Source of the DNA: Humibacter ginsenosidimutans | GTDB taxonomy: Bacteria; Actinomycetota; Actinomycetes; Actinomycetales; Microbacteriaceae | Reading direction: 5' to 3' | NCBI RefSeq assembly: GCF_007859675.1 | Contig: NZ_CP042305.1 | Coordinates: 2,604,001-2,668,000, forward strand | Length of the DNA: 64,000 nucleotides | In this document: positions 12,007 to 20,575 of the stretch, piece by piece | How the letters are laid out: the number at the start of each line of letters is the position of its first letter | Position numbering within the stretch: position 1 is the stretch's first letter | The notes under the pieces: generated by a model | The model's database searches: none | Told to the model about the DNA's origin: nothing | What the model saw: the letters and a program-made list of their open reading frames with translations, nothing else | Translations under genes and position numbers: made by a program

Positions 12007-12964
12007 GGCGCACCCTCGGGTCGATGACGGCATAGAGAAGGTCGACAACGGCGTTCGCCGCCACGACGAAGAACGCCGCGTACAGCACGCACGCCATGAT
12101 CACGGGCAGGTCGAGGTTCTGCAGCGAGTCCCAGGTGAGCTTTCCGATGCCCGGCAGACCGAAGACGACCTCGGTGAGCAGTGCGGCACCGCCGACGAGC
12201 GAGCCGAAGTCGAGGCCGAACAGCGAGACGACGGGTGAGAGCGATCCGCGCAGCGCGTGCCGCCAGAGGATGCGCCGCTCGGAGAGCCCCTTGGCCCGGC
12301 ACGTTCGCACATAGTCCTCGGAGAGCGCGTTGACCAGCTCGGCGCGCAGCACTCGTGCGTAGATGCCTCCGTACAGCAGCGCCAGCGTGAGCCACGGGAA
12401 CAGGAGATGCAGCGCCCACTGACCGGGGTCTTGCGTGAACGGCACGTACCCGAGCGGGGGCACCCACGAGAACACGGTGTCGTGCAATCGGTCCTGAGTG
12501 ACGAGGTTGACCACCTCGCCGACCCAGTAGGCCGGGAGCGAGATCGCGGTGATGCCGACGATCATGATGATCGGATCGACGACGGTGCCTCTGAACCTTG
12601 TGGCGAGGATGCCGCCGCCGAGCCCGAACGCGATCCAGATGATCGCGGCGCCCAGCACCAGCGACAGCGTCACGGGCGCGGCCTGCATGATCTGCGGCAC
12701 CACCCTGTCGCCGATGTTCACGTAGGAGGTGAGGTCCTGCGTGATGAACAGGTGGCTCATCATCAGCACATAGCGCACCGGCAGCGGCTGATCGAAGCCG
12801 AACTCGTGACGCACCTGCGACAACACCTCGGGCGAGGCTCCTCGTCCGGCGATGCGCGCCGCGGGGTCGACTCCGGGCGTGGCGAAGAAGATGAGGAACA
12901 CCACGACGCTGATCGCGAACATGACGAGCACGGCGGAGCCGAGCCGCTTGGCGACGTACATCAT
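11999..12964 (-). CDS. Opp/Dpp-type ABC permease (B)
   Basis: 321-residue inner-membrane permease of the DppB/OppB family. It has the typical N-terminal helix (about 9-30), a long external loop, and five further helices. The EAA-like loop that docks the ATPase is visible as ALSEDYVRTCRAKGLSERRI. Second permease to be translated in the operon; it overlaps the upstream permease stop by 4 bp. Substrate cannot be read from the permease itself. Confidence 0.9.
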   Translation of the reverse strand: MMYVAKRLGSAVLVMFAISVVVFLIFFATPGVDPAARIAGRGASPEVLSQVRHEFGFDQPLPVRYVLMMSHLFITQDLTSYVNIGDRVVPQIMQAAPVTLSLVLGAAIIWIAFGLGGGILATRFRGTVVDPIIMIVGITAISLPAYWVGEVVNLVTQDRLHDTVFSWVPPLGYVPFTQDPGQWALHLLFPWLTLALLYGGIYARVLRAELVNALSEDYVRTCRAKGLSERRILWRHALRGSLSPVVSLFGLDFGSLVGGAALLTEVVFGLPGIGKLTWDSLQNLDLPVIMACVLYAAFFVVAANAVVDLLYAVIDPRVRRA

Positions 12965-13995
12965 GCTGCACCTCGCAGTTTCGCCTTCGGGTCGAGCGCG
13001 TCACGAACGGCGTCGCCGAACAGGTTCAGTGCCACGGCGGTCAACACCAGCAGGATGCCCGGAGCGAGGGCCACCGCCGGCCGCGTGTAGAGCAGGTCGA
13101 GCCCGTCGTTGATGATGGTGCCCCAGCTGGCGGTCGGCGGCTGCACTCCGATGGAGAGGAACGACAGGGCGGATTCGGTGAGCATGTTCAGCGCGGCCAT
13201 CAGCGGAATGAACACGATGACCGTCGGCAGCACGTTGCGCAGGATCTCCCGTCGCAGAATGCGCCAGTCGCCGGCGCCCAGACCGATGGATGCCTTCACG
13301 AACTCGCGGTTCTTCAGGGAGAGCACCTGCCCGCGCAAGGGTCGTGCCACATAGGGCACGTAGATCAGCGCGATGATCCCGATCGGCAGCATCAGGTTGC
13401 CGGGGCCGATCACGATCGGCCCTATCCGCAGCCCGTCGGTGAGCAGCACCACTGAGAGAGAGATCGCCAGCAGGTAGACCGGGAACGCCCAGACGATGTC
13501 CATCAGTCGCGAGAGCACCCAGTCGATCGGACCGCCGAAGTACCCGGCCACGATGCCGACGAGCGCACCGGCGGCACAGCACAGGATGGCCGATGTGAAG
13601 CCGATGAGCAGTGTGGTTCTGCCCCCGTACAGCAGCCGGGCGAACACGTCACGACCCTGCCCGTCCGCGCCGAGGAAGTATCCGCTCAGATTCCAGGTCG
13701 GGCCGATCGGCTCGACACCGAGCTTCAGGCCGGTGGTGGACTGCTGCAGCACAGCCACCCGCTCGCCGGCGACCATCGTGTAGCCGTTGAGGTTGGACTC
13801 GAACGGGTTGGTGTGCGCGATGTATTGCGCGTACAGGGGTGCCGCCAGGCACAGCGCGATGATCGCGACGAGCAGGACGCCGGAGACCACGGCCACCGGG
13901 TTGTGCGCGATCTGGGTGAGCGCGACCCGCCACGGCCCCGCCGGTCGCTCCATCTGTCTTCGCGCTCTGGCTGCCGTCGCGACCGAGACGCTCAC
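12961..13995 (-). CDS. Opp/Dpp-type ABC permease (C)
   Basis: 344-residue permease of the DppC/OppC family. The GTG at 13993-13995 overlaps the TGA of the binding-protein gene (GTGA), which fixes the start. A cytoplasmic N-terminus precedes the first helix (about residues 36-58), then a periplasm-facing loop that names bound-substrate exit, then five helices, with the docking loop FVKASIGLGAGDWRILRREI. The C-terminal SFLSIGVQPPTASWG stretch is characteristic of DppC. Confidence 0.9.
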   Translation of the reverse strand: MSVSVATAARARRQMERPAGPWRVALTQIAHNPVAVVSGVLLVAIIALCLAAPLYAQYIAHTNPFESNLNGYTMVAGERVAVLQQSTTGLKLGVEPIGPTWNLSGYFLGADGQGRDVFARLLYGGRTTLLIGFTSAILCCAAGALVGIVAGYFGGPIDWVLSRLMDIVWAFPVYLLAISLSVVLLTDGLRIGPIVIGPGNLMLPIGIIALIYVPYVARPLRGQVLSLKNREFVKASIGLGAGDWRILRREILRNVLPTVIVFIPLMAALNMLTESALSFLSIGVQPPTASWGTIINDGLDLLYTRPAVALAPGILLVLTAVALNLFGDAVRDALDPKAKLRGAA

Positions 13996-15680
13996 TTCAA
14001 CCACAGCTGGTCCACGAGCATGTAGTACTGATCGCTGAACTGATAGTTCTTCACACGCGACGAGGTGAAGTCGATGAGCTTCGGGTTGAAGAGCGGCACG
14101 AGCGGCGAGAGCGCCATGTACTGCTGGTCGATGTCGCCCCACTGGGCGTTCGCCGCGGTCTGGTCGGTCAAGCCCTTGGCATCGGCGGCCGTCATCTTCG
14201 CATCGAGATCGCGGTTGCAATACCCGGCGATGTTGATCGAGCTGTCGCTGTTCGGGTGGAACGACGAGCACGAGAGCAGCACCTGCAAGAAGTCGGACGC
14301 CGCCGGGTAGTCCTGGTACCACTGCGTCAGGCTCAGCTGCACGTGGTTCTTCGTGTTCTGGATGTAGTTGTACTGGATGTTGTTCGACAGCGGTTTGATC
14401 GTCGCCTTGTAACCGAGTTGGTTGAGCAGGCTCACCAGGTAGAGTCCGATGCCCTTGTTGACACTGTCGTTCTGCACCACGACGCCGACGGACTGACCTG
14501 CTGTGCCCGACTGCTGAACGAGCTGCTTGGCTTTGGTGAGATCAGGGGCGCTCCACGTGCTCCCCCCGCCCTTCGTGTAGTCGCAGAAGTCTTTGTGGCC
14601 CGGGAAGTCCGGCGGAAGGATGGTGCATGCCGGGGCTGCGAGCGAACTGCCGCCGTAGAGCTTCACGATCGCGGCGCGGTCGACGGCCCAGTTGATCGCC
14701 TGACGCGCCGACTCGTTGTTGAACGGAGCGATGTTCGTGTTCAGCGCCAGGTACCACATGGCCGTCAAAGGCGTGACGTGCACCTGCGACGCGTACTTCG
14801 TCGAGATCTCGGAGAGCCGATCGGAGGGCGGGGTGTCGTACATCCAGTCGGACTGGCCGTTCTCCACTGCAGTGACCTCTGCCTCGGCGGTCAGGCCGAA
14901 GGTCTCGTCGATCTCATCGGGGTAGCCGACCGGCGCCGCTTCCTTCGACCAGGAGTGGAAGTAGCGGTTGCGCTTCATCACGAGGGCCTTGTTCGGCGAG
15001 TAGCTCGCAAAGTAGTAAGGGCCGGTAGTGGGAATCGGTGTGGTGCCGGCGTCCTTCGGAGCGGTGTCCGCCGGCAGCACCGAGGCGAACGGCATGGCCA
15101 GCTGCGCCTCGAATTCCGGGTCGGACTGGGTCAGGTGGAATGTGATGGTGCCGGCGGACGAATCCGCGACGATGCCGCCGTTCAACGTGCAGGTCGCCGG
15201 TGTCTTCAGGCATGCATCGGCGCCGACGATGACGTTGTACCAGGAACCGGCGTTCGGGCTGGAGACCTTGAAGAGACGACGGAACGATGCGACCACATCA
15301 TCGGTGGTCAGGGTCTTGCCGTTGGAGAACTTGATGTCCTTGCGCAGCTCGAACGTGTAGGTCTTGCCGTCCGGGGAGATCGTCGGCATCGCGGTGGCGA
15401 GGTCGGGCACGATGTCCTCCGATTTCGTGCCGCCCACCCTGGCGTATGTGAGCAGCCCGTCATAGGCGCCCTGATAGAGCTGCCAGTACTGCAGCGTGTA
15501 ATTCACCTGAGGGTCGAGGGTTCCGCCCGCCGACTGGGCGGCGAGGTGCAGGGTGCCGCCCTGGTGCGCGCCGTCGGAGGCGTCAGCGGCATCCGTGGTC
15601 GTGCTGCTGCCGCACGCCGAGAGGGTCATGAGCGAGGCGAGCGCCGCGACGCTGACCAGCGCCTTCGTGATGGTGCGCAT
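13992..15680 (-). CDS. Opp-type ABC substrate-binding lipoprotein
   Basis: 562-residue solute-binding protein of family 5 (DppA/OppA cluster C). The ATG at 15678-15680 gives a lipoprotein signal peptide ending in the lipobox LSAC, so the protein is anchored outside the membrane. Family-5 features: GTLDPQVNYTLQYW near the N-terminus, then PDLATAMPTISPDGKTYTF and FSNGKTLTTDDVVASF. Usual family length. Most relatives bind peptides, but Opp-type proteins also carry sugars: AgpA of Sinorhizobium binds alpha-galactosides. Its gene lies 64 bp after an alpha-galactosidase gene, which favours an alpha-galactoside ligand here (inference). Confidence 0.88.
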   Translation of the reverse strand: MRTITKALVSVAALASLMTLSACGSSTTTDAADASDGAHQGGTLHLAAQSAGGTLDPQVNYTLQYWQLYQGAYDGLLTYARVGGTKSEDIVPDLATAMPTISPDGKTYTFELRKDIKFSNGKTLTTDDVVASFRRLFKVSSPNAGSWYNVIVGADACLKTPATCTLNGGIVADSSAGTITFHLTQSDPEFEAQLAMPFASVLPADTAPKDAGTTPIPTTGPYYFASYSPNKALVMKRNRYFHSWSKEAAPVGYPDEIDETFGLTAEAEVTAVENGQSDWMYDTPPSDRLSEISTKYASQVHVTPLTAMWYLALNTNIAPFNNESARQAINWAVDRAAIVKLYGGSSLAAPACTILPPDFPGHKDFCDYTKGGGSTWSAPDLTKAKQLVQQSGTAGQSVGVVVQNDSVNKGIGLYLVSLLNQLGYKATIKPLSNNIQYNYIQNTKNHVQLSLTQWYQDYPAASDFLQVLLSCSSFHPNSDSSINIAGYCNRDLDAKMTAADAKGLTDQTAANAQWGDIDQQYMALSPLVPLFNPKLIDFTSSRVKNYQFSDQYYMLVDQLWLK

Positions 15681-15744
15681 GTCATCCTTCTTCGTTTCGG
15701 GTCGTTCCATCGGGTTTCGGGTGAGGGATGCTCGCACGGCGCCT

Positions 15745-18354
15745 TCAGGCCGCGGAGCGCGCATTCCAGCGCACGGGGGCGTCGATCTGGGTCACCGAGG
15801 CTGCCGCCCCGAGCGGCGCGAAGACCGCGATGCGACCCTGCAGGTCCACGCCCAAGCACTCGGATGCCGTCGGGCACGTCACCGAACGCAGCCCGGCCCC
15901 TGCGTCCACGTTCCTTGCGGCGCCGCTCACTGCACCGGTCGTCGGGTCGTACGTGACCGCGTCACCGCTGAGGTCGACACCGGTGCACTGGTCGCTGGAG
16001 ACGCAGTCGACGCCGGTGAGCACGCCGAGCCCCGCTGCCAGGCCGTCGCCTTCGAGCGCCGTCACTCCATCGGCGAGCGCTGCCCCGGTCGCCGGCGTGA
16101 ACGAGACCTCGTTGCCCCAGCCGTCCACGACCGTGCAGGCAACCGTCGACGAACAGCTCACCGAGGAGACGCCGTTGACTGTCTGCGCGTCGAGCGAGGT
16201 GACGCCCGCAGCTCCGACGGCGCCGGTGCGTGGGTCGAAGGTCACTTCGGTGTCTCCGTTGTTGCCTCCGCCGCCCGCCGCCGTGCACTGCGACGCTGAT
16301 GGGCACGACACCGACGCGAGGTAGGTGTGAGGATCGACGGAGGCCCGCCCTGTCACGTGAGAGGTGCCGGGCACGAAGGTGATCTCCATCCCCTTGCCGT
16401 CGACGAGCGTGCACTGGCCGGCGGAGACGCAGTCCACCGCGGTGGGCTCACCGCCCGGATCGATCGCGTGCGTCGACGATGCCCCGTGACCCGAGGCCGG
16501 GAACGTCACGGCCGATCCTGCTGTATCGATCGCCGTGCACATTCCGGACTTCGAGACGCACGAGACCGACACGAGGGTGCGACCGGGATCGATCGCCAAT
16601 CGCCGCGCCTTCGCCGGGTGGGCCGGATCGAACACCATGGCCGATCCGAACTCGTCGACTGCCGCGCACTCGTGCGCCGAGGCGCACGACACCGACTGGA
16701 GCGCCGACGGGATGGTCGAAGCCGTCGCCGAGCTCACGCCGGCCCCAGAGCCGATGGTCGACGAGCTGTGCGTCGAGGAATCCTCCTGCGAGGCCCTCGA
16801 CGATGACGCGGTCTTCGTCGTGTGGGCGGCGCCGATGGGCGAGATGCGGTACATCACCGTCTCGGTGGGCGCCACCGTCGCGGACACCGTCCCTGTGGCT
16901 GTGGTCGTTGTCGCTCCGGACCAGAGATCCTGCACCCGGTAGGAGGAAGCGGCAGGGAGTCCGAGCTCGGCGGCCGTCGCGGACATGGTGGCGGCATCCG
17001 TCGTGCTCTCGTTGAAGAGGGTGACGGCGACGTCGCCGTTCTTCAGTTCCCGCGTCATGACGAGGTGGGTGCCGTCGAAGGTGCCGACGATGTGCGCGGG
17101 AGCGGCGAGGGCATCCTGGTCGACCGCGATCACGCGCTTGTTGCCGAAGACCGAGACGGCCAGGTCCAGCTGCGCCTTCGTGGCCGGAGTGGTGTCGGGA
17201 CCGCAGTCCGCCGCGCAGAGGTTGGTCGACATGAGCAGCGGCTCGGCCATCTCGGAGAACATCGACATCTCCGAGCGGTCCTCAGCGGGTGTCAGCGTTC
17301 CGTTGCCGACCTCCATGGCGTCGGGGTCGATCCAGTGCCCGGGTGTCGTCAGGGACTCGTATTGCTGGGCGTCCGCGTTGACGATGCCGACGACGCTGCC
17401 CGCCGCGTGGCGTCCGGTGGCGACGAAGTTGGCGTTGGCGTCACCTGTCGGCCGGTCGAGCTGCGCCATCGGCAGACCCCATTGGGCGGAATCGATGGTG
17501 CCGGCGCCCGCGATGCTCACCGTGATCGGCCGCTTCTGGGCCCGGATCGCGTCGACCAGCGCGGTGTACATCTTCACCTGGGTGGTCTGCTGGTCGGTGT
17601 CGTACGCGGCGTTCGTCGAGAAGGTCGGTCCACCGAAGCCCTGGTTGCCGGTGTCGGCGTCGATTCCCGTGTAGCCGGCCGGCGCGTTGCTCGCCGGCGG
17701 CACGAGCGAGTCGCCGCAGCCCCAGTCGATTTTCACGTAGTCGGCGCCCCACTTCGCCAGGGTTGCGGCGTCTGTGGAGTCGAAGCCGTAGCTGCCAGGG
17801 ATCTCCTCGCAGTTCCAGTTGTTGCCGGCATCGAGATAGAGGCCGAGCCTCAGTCCGAGCATGTGCAGATCGTCTCCGACGAGCGCGAAACCGTCATCGG
17901 CGCACGGTGAGCTGGGCGGGAACGCGTACGAGTTGACGTAGAGCTCCCCGTTCGGGAGCCGGCCGTTGATCGCTCCGCAGGTCTCGGGGTCTTGCGCGAT
18001 CGGCGCCGTGATGCCGTAAGTGTTGGGACTGCCGAGGCCCTCGTTGTCGTCGTAGCAGCCGTCGCTGTTGATGTAGTCGTAGCCATCGGCCTCGAGGCCG
18101 GAATTGTGCACGAACTTTGCGACGGCCTCCATGTTCTGCGAGCCGTTGTCGCATGCGTAGGCGTTGTAGCTGTTCCACCCCATGGGTGGCGTCGCCGCCA
18201 GTGCGGGCGTTCGAGCAGGGACGGCGGCCGTGCGTGCGGATGCCTCCTGTCCGCCGGCGCTCGTCGATGCGGCCGCCGGGGTCACGGCACCCAGCGCCGA
18301 CGCGATCACGAAGACCGTCGTCGCGACGACGCCCAGGGTCGTTGTGGTGCGCAT
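15745..18354 (-). CDS. Secreted GH27 alpha-galactosidase with C-terminal propeller-like repeats
   Basis: 869-residue secreted glycoside hydrolase family 27 enzyme that should cleave terminal alpha-galactose. The signal peptide (about residues 1-30) ends near PAAAS. The catalytic domain starts at TPPMGWNSYNAYACDN; the nucleophile is the Asp in YVKIDWGCG and the acid/base Asp lies in HWIDPDAMEVGNG. A beta-sandwich domain follows to about residue 525. After a Ser/Thr-rich linker come seven copies of a roughly 45-residue repeat starting SVSC or similar with a second Cys and a VD-x-x-G motif, probably a seven-bladed propeller stabilised by disulfides. First gene of the importer operon, divergent from lacI; the ATG at 18352-18354 is the best start. 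Confidence 0.88.
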   Translation of the reverse strand: MRTTTTLGVVATTVFVIASALGAVTPAAASTSAGGQEASARTAAVPARTPALAATPPMGWNSYNAYACDNGSQNMEAVAKFVHNSGLEADGYDYINSDGCYDDNEGLGSPNTYGITAPIAQDPETCGAINGRLPNGELYVNSYAFPPSSPCADDGFALVGDDLHMLGLRLGLYLDAGNNWNCEEIPGSYGFDSTDAATLAKWGADYVKIDWGCGDSLVPPASNAPAGYTGIDADTGNQGFGGPTFSTNAAYDTDQQTTQVKMYTALVDAIRAQKRPITVSIAGAGTIDSAQWGLPMAQLDRPTGDANANFVATGRHAAGSVVGIVNADAQQYESLTTPGHWIDPDAMEVGNGTLTPAEDRSEMSMFSEMAEPLLMSTNLCAADCGPDTTPATKAQLDLAVSVFGNKRVIAVDQDALAAPAHIVGTFDGTHLVMTRELKNGDVAVTLFNESTTDAATMSATAAELGLPAASSYRVQDLWSGATTTTATGTVSATVAPTETVMYRISPIGAAHTTKTASSSRASQEDSSTHSSSTIGSGAGVSSATASTIPSALQSVSCASAHECAAVDEFGSAMVFDPAHPAKARRLAIDPGRTLVSVSCVSKSGMCTAIDTAGSAVTFPASGHGASSTHAIDPGGEPTAVDCVSAGQCTLVDGKGMEITFVPGTSHVTGRASVDPHTYLASVSCPSASQCTAAGGGGNNGDTEVTFDPRTGAVGAAGVTSLDAQTVNGVSSVSCSSTVACTVVDGWGNEVSFTPATGAALADGVTALEGDGLAAGLGVLTGVDCVSSDQCTGVDLSGDAVTYDPTTGAVSGAARNVDAGAGLRSVTCPTASECLGVDLQGRIAVFAPLGAAASVTQIDAPVRWNARSAA

Positions 18355-18417
18355 TCTCGTGGTTCCCGTCTCTCGTCGTTGAGTGAGCAAGCATGCCCAA
18401 CGGAGGTGCTTTCCAAA

Positions 18418-18431
18418 TGTGTACGTTCACA
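18418..18431. promoter_or_regulatory. Candidate LacI-family operator
   Basis: Near-perfect palindrome TGTGTACGTTCACA with one mismatched pair, centred on ACGT as many LacI-family operators are. It abuts the predicted -10 element of the alpha-galactosidase gene. A related half-palindrome, AACGTTCAC, lies at 18543-18551 close to the divergent lacI start, so one dimer could sit on each promoter. Confidence 0.5.
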
Positions 18432-18459
18432 CGGTAGATGTCACACGAGACCTTGTCCA
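18431..18459 (-). promoter_or_regulatory. Predicted promoter of the alpha-galactosidase operon
   Basis: On the minus strand TGGACA (18454-18459) and TACCGT (18431-18436) are spaced 17 bp apart. The -10 match is modest. The palindromic operator directly downstream would cover the transcription start. Confidence 0.35.
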
Positions 18460-18583
18460 GCGGGAATCTTGCTCGATTTGTGGATTTTGAGCCGATATCA
18501 TTGGGCAGACGACGCAGTTCGTCTCGGCTTCGCGTGAGAGGAAACGTTCACCTGATGATCAAGAACACCGCAGGAAGCAGCCG

Positions 18584-19696
18584 ATGACGCAGAGCACCGA
18601 GCACGAGGGCACGCACAAGGGAGCGCGGGCCGACTCCGCTGCGCAGCACGGAGGCAGGCCGCCGTCGATCGTCGATGTCGCGGCACTCGCGAACGTCTCG
18701 TACCAGACGGTCTCGCGCGTGCTCAACGGGCACCCGAGCGTGCGCCCCTCCACTCGCCTCGCCGTGCTGGGGGCGGTCGAGCAGCTCGGCTACCGTCCGA
18801 GCAATGCAGCGCGCACGCTCGTGACCGGCCGCTCGCGCACCCTCGGCGTGCTCGTGCTCGACATCGCCGACAGCGAGGGCCTCACGCCGCTGTACGGCAT
18901 CGAGCACAGCGCGCGCGAGCTCGGTTACTTCGTGGGCATCGGTGCCGTCGACGCGATCGATCGCACCTCCGTTCAGGCGACCGTCGGGCGACTGGCTGAA
19001 CAATCCATCGCGGGCTTGCTGGTCATCGCACCCGTCGACGCGACGCAGGATGCTCTGGCCTCGGTCCCACCGCACCTTCCGGTCGTCGCCATCGAGGGTG
19101 ATCCCGGCGGAAGCGTGACGACAGTGGGCGTCGATCAGGCCGCCGGTGCCCGCGCGGCTGTCGAACATCTGCTCTCCCTCGGCCACGAGACCGTCTTCCA
19201 CGTTCGCGGCCCCTCGGAATGGATGCAGTCCCAGGACCGGATGGCGGGGTGGCGTGCCGCGCTCGAGGCGGTCGGGGCCGACACCCCGATGCCGTTGGCA
19301 GGGGACTGGACCGCCGAATCCGGATATGAGGCCGGGCAGGTGCTGGCCCGCATCCCCGAGCTCACTGCCGTGTTCGCCGGAAACGACCAGATGGCGCTGG
19401 GCCTCATGTTGGCGCTCAGCGAGCGAGGCATCTCGGTGCCGGGAGACGTCAGTGTCGTCGGCTACGACGACGGGGCCGACGCCCCCTATTACAACCCGCC
19501 ATTGACCACCGTTCGTCAGGATTTCAGGGCAGTCGGTCGTCGTGCGGTCGAGCTGCTCGTGTCCCGGGTCGAAGAGAGCGACAGCGAGACCGAGCACGTT
19601 CTGCTCGACGCCGAATTCGTCGCCCGCAAGAGCACGGCGGACGCGCGCGCACTCGTCAGTAGGGCTGCTGTCGACAGCAAAACCTTACATCGGTAG
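18584..19696 (+). CDS. LacI-family transcriptional regulator
   Basis: 370-residue LacI/GalR repressor. After a 27-residue unstructured lead the helix-turn-helix reads PSIVDVAALANVSYQTVSRVLNGHPSV, followed by the hinge and a periplasmic-binding-protein-like sugar domain (VLVLDIADS, VFAGNDQMALGLMLAL, VVGYDDGADAPYYNPPLTTV). AGGAAG six bases before the ATG supports the start. It is divergent from the alpha-galactosidase operon with palindromic sites between, so it is the likely local repressor responding to a galactoside or its breakdown product (inference). Confidence 0.9.
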   Translation: MTQSTEHEGTHKGARADSAAQHGGRPPSIVDVAALANVSYQTVSRVLNGHPSVRPSTRLAVLGAVEQLGYRPSNAARTLVTGRSRTLGVLVLDIADSEGLTPLYGIEHSARELGYFVGIGAVDAIDRTSVQATVGRLAEQSIAGLLVIAPVDATQDALASVPPHLPVVAIEGDPGGSVTTVGVDQAAGARAAVEHLLSLGHETVFHVRGPSEWMQSQDRMAGWRAALEAVGADTPMPLAGDWTAESGYEAGQVLARIPELTAVFAGNDQMALGLMLALSERGISVPGDVSVVGYDDGADAPYYNPPLTTVRQDFRAVGRRAVELLVSRVEESDSETEHVLLDAEFVARKSTADARALVSRAAVDSKTLHR

Positions 19697-19701
19697 GTTT
19701 T
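19679..19701. terminator. Terminator between lacI and tetR
   Basis: AAAACCT and AGGTTTT arms around a short loop, overlapping the lacI stop codon and ending in a T-run on the plus strand and an A-run on the other side, so it could stop both convergent genes. Confidence 0.55.
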
Positions 19702-19808
19702 TCGAGTACCATCGTGGCGACCGCTGATGTCGTCGCGAGACACCCCGTGTTCCCCGGCGCGGCGCCGTCGCGGTCGACGGAACGAAGGAGTGTCGCACCA
19801 TGGCCGCC

Positions 19809-20444
19809 TCACTTCGTGTCGTGCTCGGCTCCCGGCAGCAGGCGCTCGAGCAGGGCGAGCGATCGCCGCACGTCGACGTCGTCGGGGTCGAGAAGCCACT
19901 GCACCTGCAGGCCGTCGGATGCCGCGATCACCAGGGCCGCGGCATCCTCCGCCTCGAAGTCGGCGGCGATGTCGCCCGCCGCCTGGCCGGCCCTGATGTG
20001 CTCGGCGAGCAGCGCGCGCAGCCCGCGGAATCGCTCGCGCACGAAATGCTCGGACACCGGATGCCCCGCCTGCACGGCATCGCTGCTCAGCGTGGCGTAG
20101 AGCCGCACGAGTCCAGGGATCGAGCTGTTGCGGTCTGCGCTGGCGGCCATCGCCTCGACGACGCTCTCGCCCTCCGGCATCGGCGAGCCGAACGCCTCGC
20201 CGACCGAGTTCTGCTCGTGCGCCCGGTACACCTCGACGAGCAGTTCGTCGCGCGTGGCGAAGTAGTGCCGCAGAGTGGCGTGCGAGACGCCGATCGCGTC
20301 GCCGAGCGTGCGCAGCGAGGTGCCGTCGACGCCGTGGTCGGCGAATTCCTCGATCGCACTCTCGATGATCTGACTGCGGCGGGCCACGCCCTTCGCGTAG
20401 GAACGGCGCGGGGATGCCTCGTTCCCCGCCTCGCCGCCGCTCAT
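19809..20444 (-). CDS. TetR-family transcriptional regulator
   Basis: 211-residue TetR-type repressor. The DNA-binding domain is at residues about 18-65 (RRSQIIESAIEEFADHGVDG, then SLRTLGDAIGVSHATLRHYF); the rest is an all-helical ligand domain. The ATG at 20442-20444 gives the normal short N-terminal arm; longer starts add unlikely sequence. It is divergent from the GH3 beta-glucosidase gene, with a 131-bp intergenic region holding a 16-bp palindrome, so it probably controls that gene and itself. Ligand unknown. Confidence 0.88.
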   Translation of the reverse strand: MSGGEAGNEASPRRSYAKGVARRSQIIESAIEEFADHGVDGTSLRTLGDAIGVSHATLRHYFATRDELLVEVYRAHEQNSVGEAFGSPMPEGESVVEAMAASADRNSSIPGLVRLYATLSSDAVQAGHPVSEHFVRERFRGLRALLAEHIRAGQAAGDIAADFEAEDAAALVIAASDGLQVQWLLDPDDVDVRRSLALLERLLPGAEHDTK

Positions 20445-20530
20445 CCTGACATCGTAGGCGGCCACGCCCTGCACCCGACCGCGCCGGCTCTCGACTTGCG
20501 CGCCACGTCTTCCGGCGCGACAGCCAAGAC

Positions 20531-20546
20531 CTGGCGCGATCGCCAG
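20531..20546. promoter_or_regulatory. Candidate TetR operator
   Basis: CTGGCG and CGCCAG arms around CGAT, 30 bp before the GH3 start and in the divergent tetR intergenic region. Short arms and GC-rich context make a chance palindrome possible. Confidence 0.35.
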
Positions 20547-20575
20547 ACTCTCACCACCCCGCAGAAAGGACTCGC

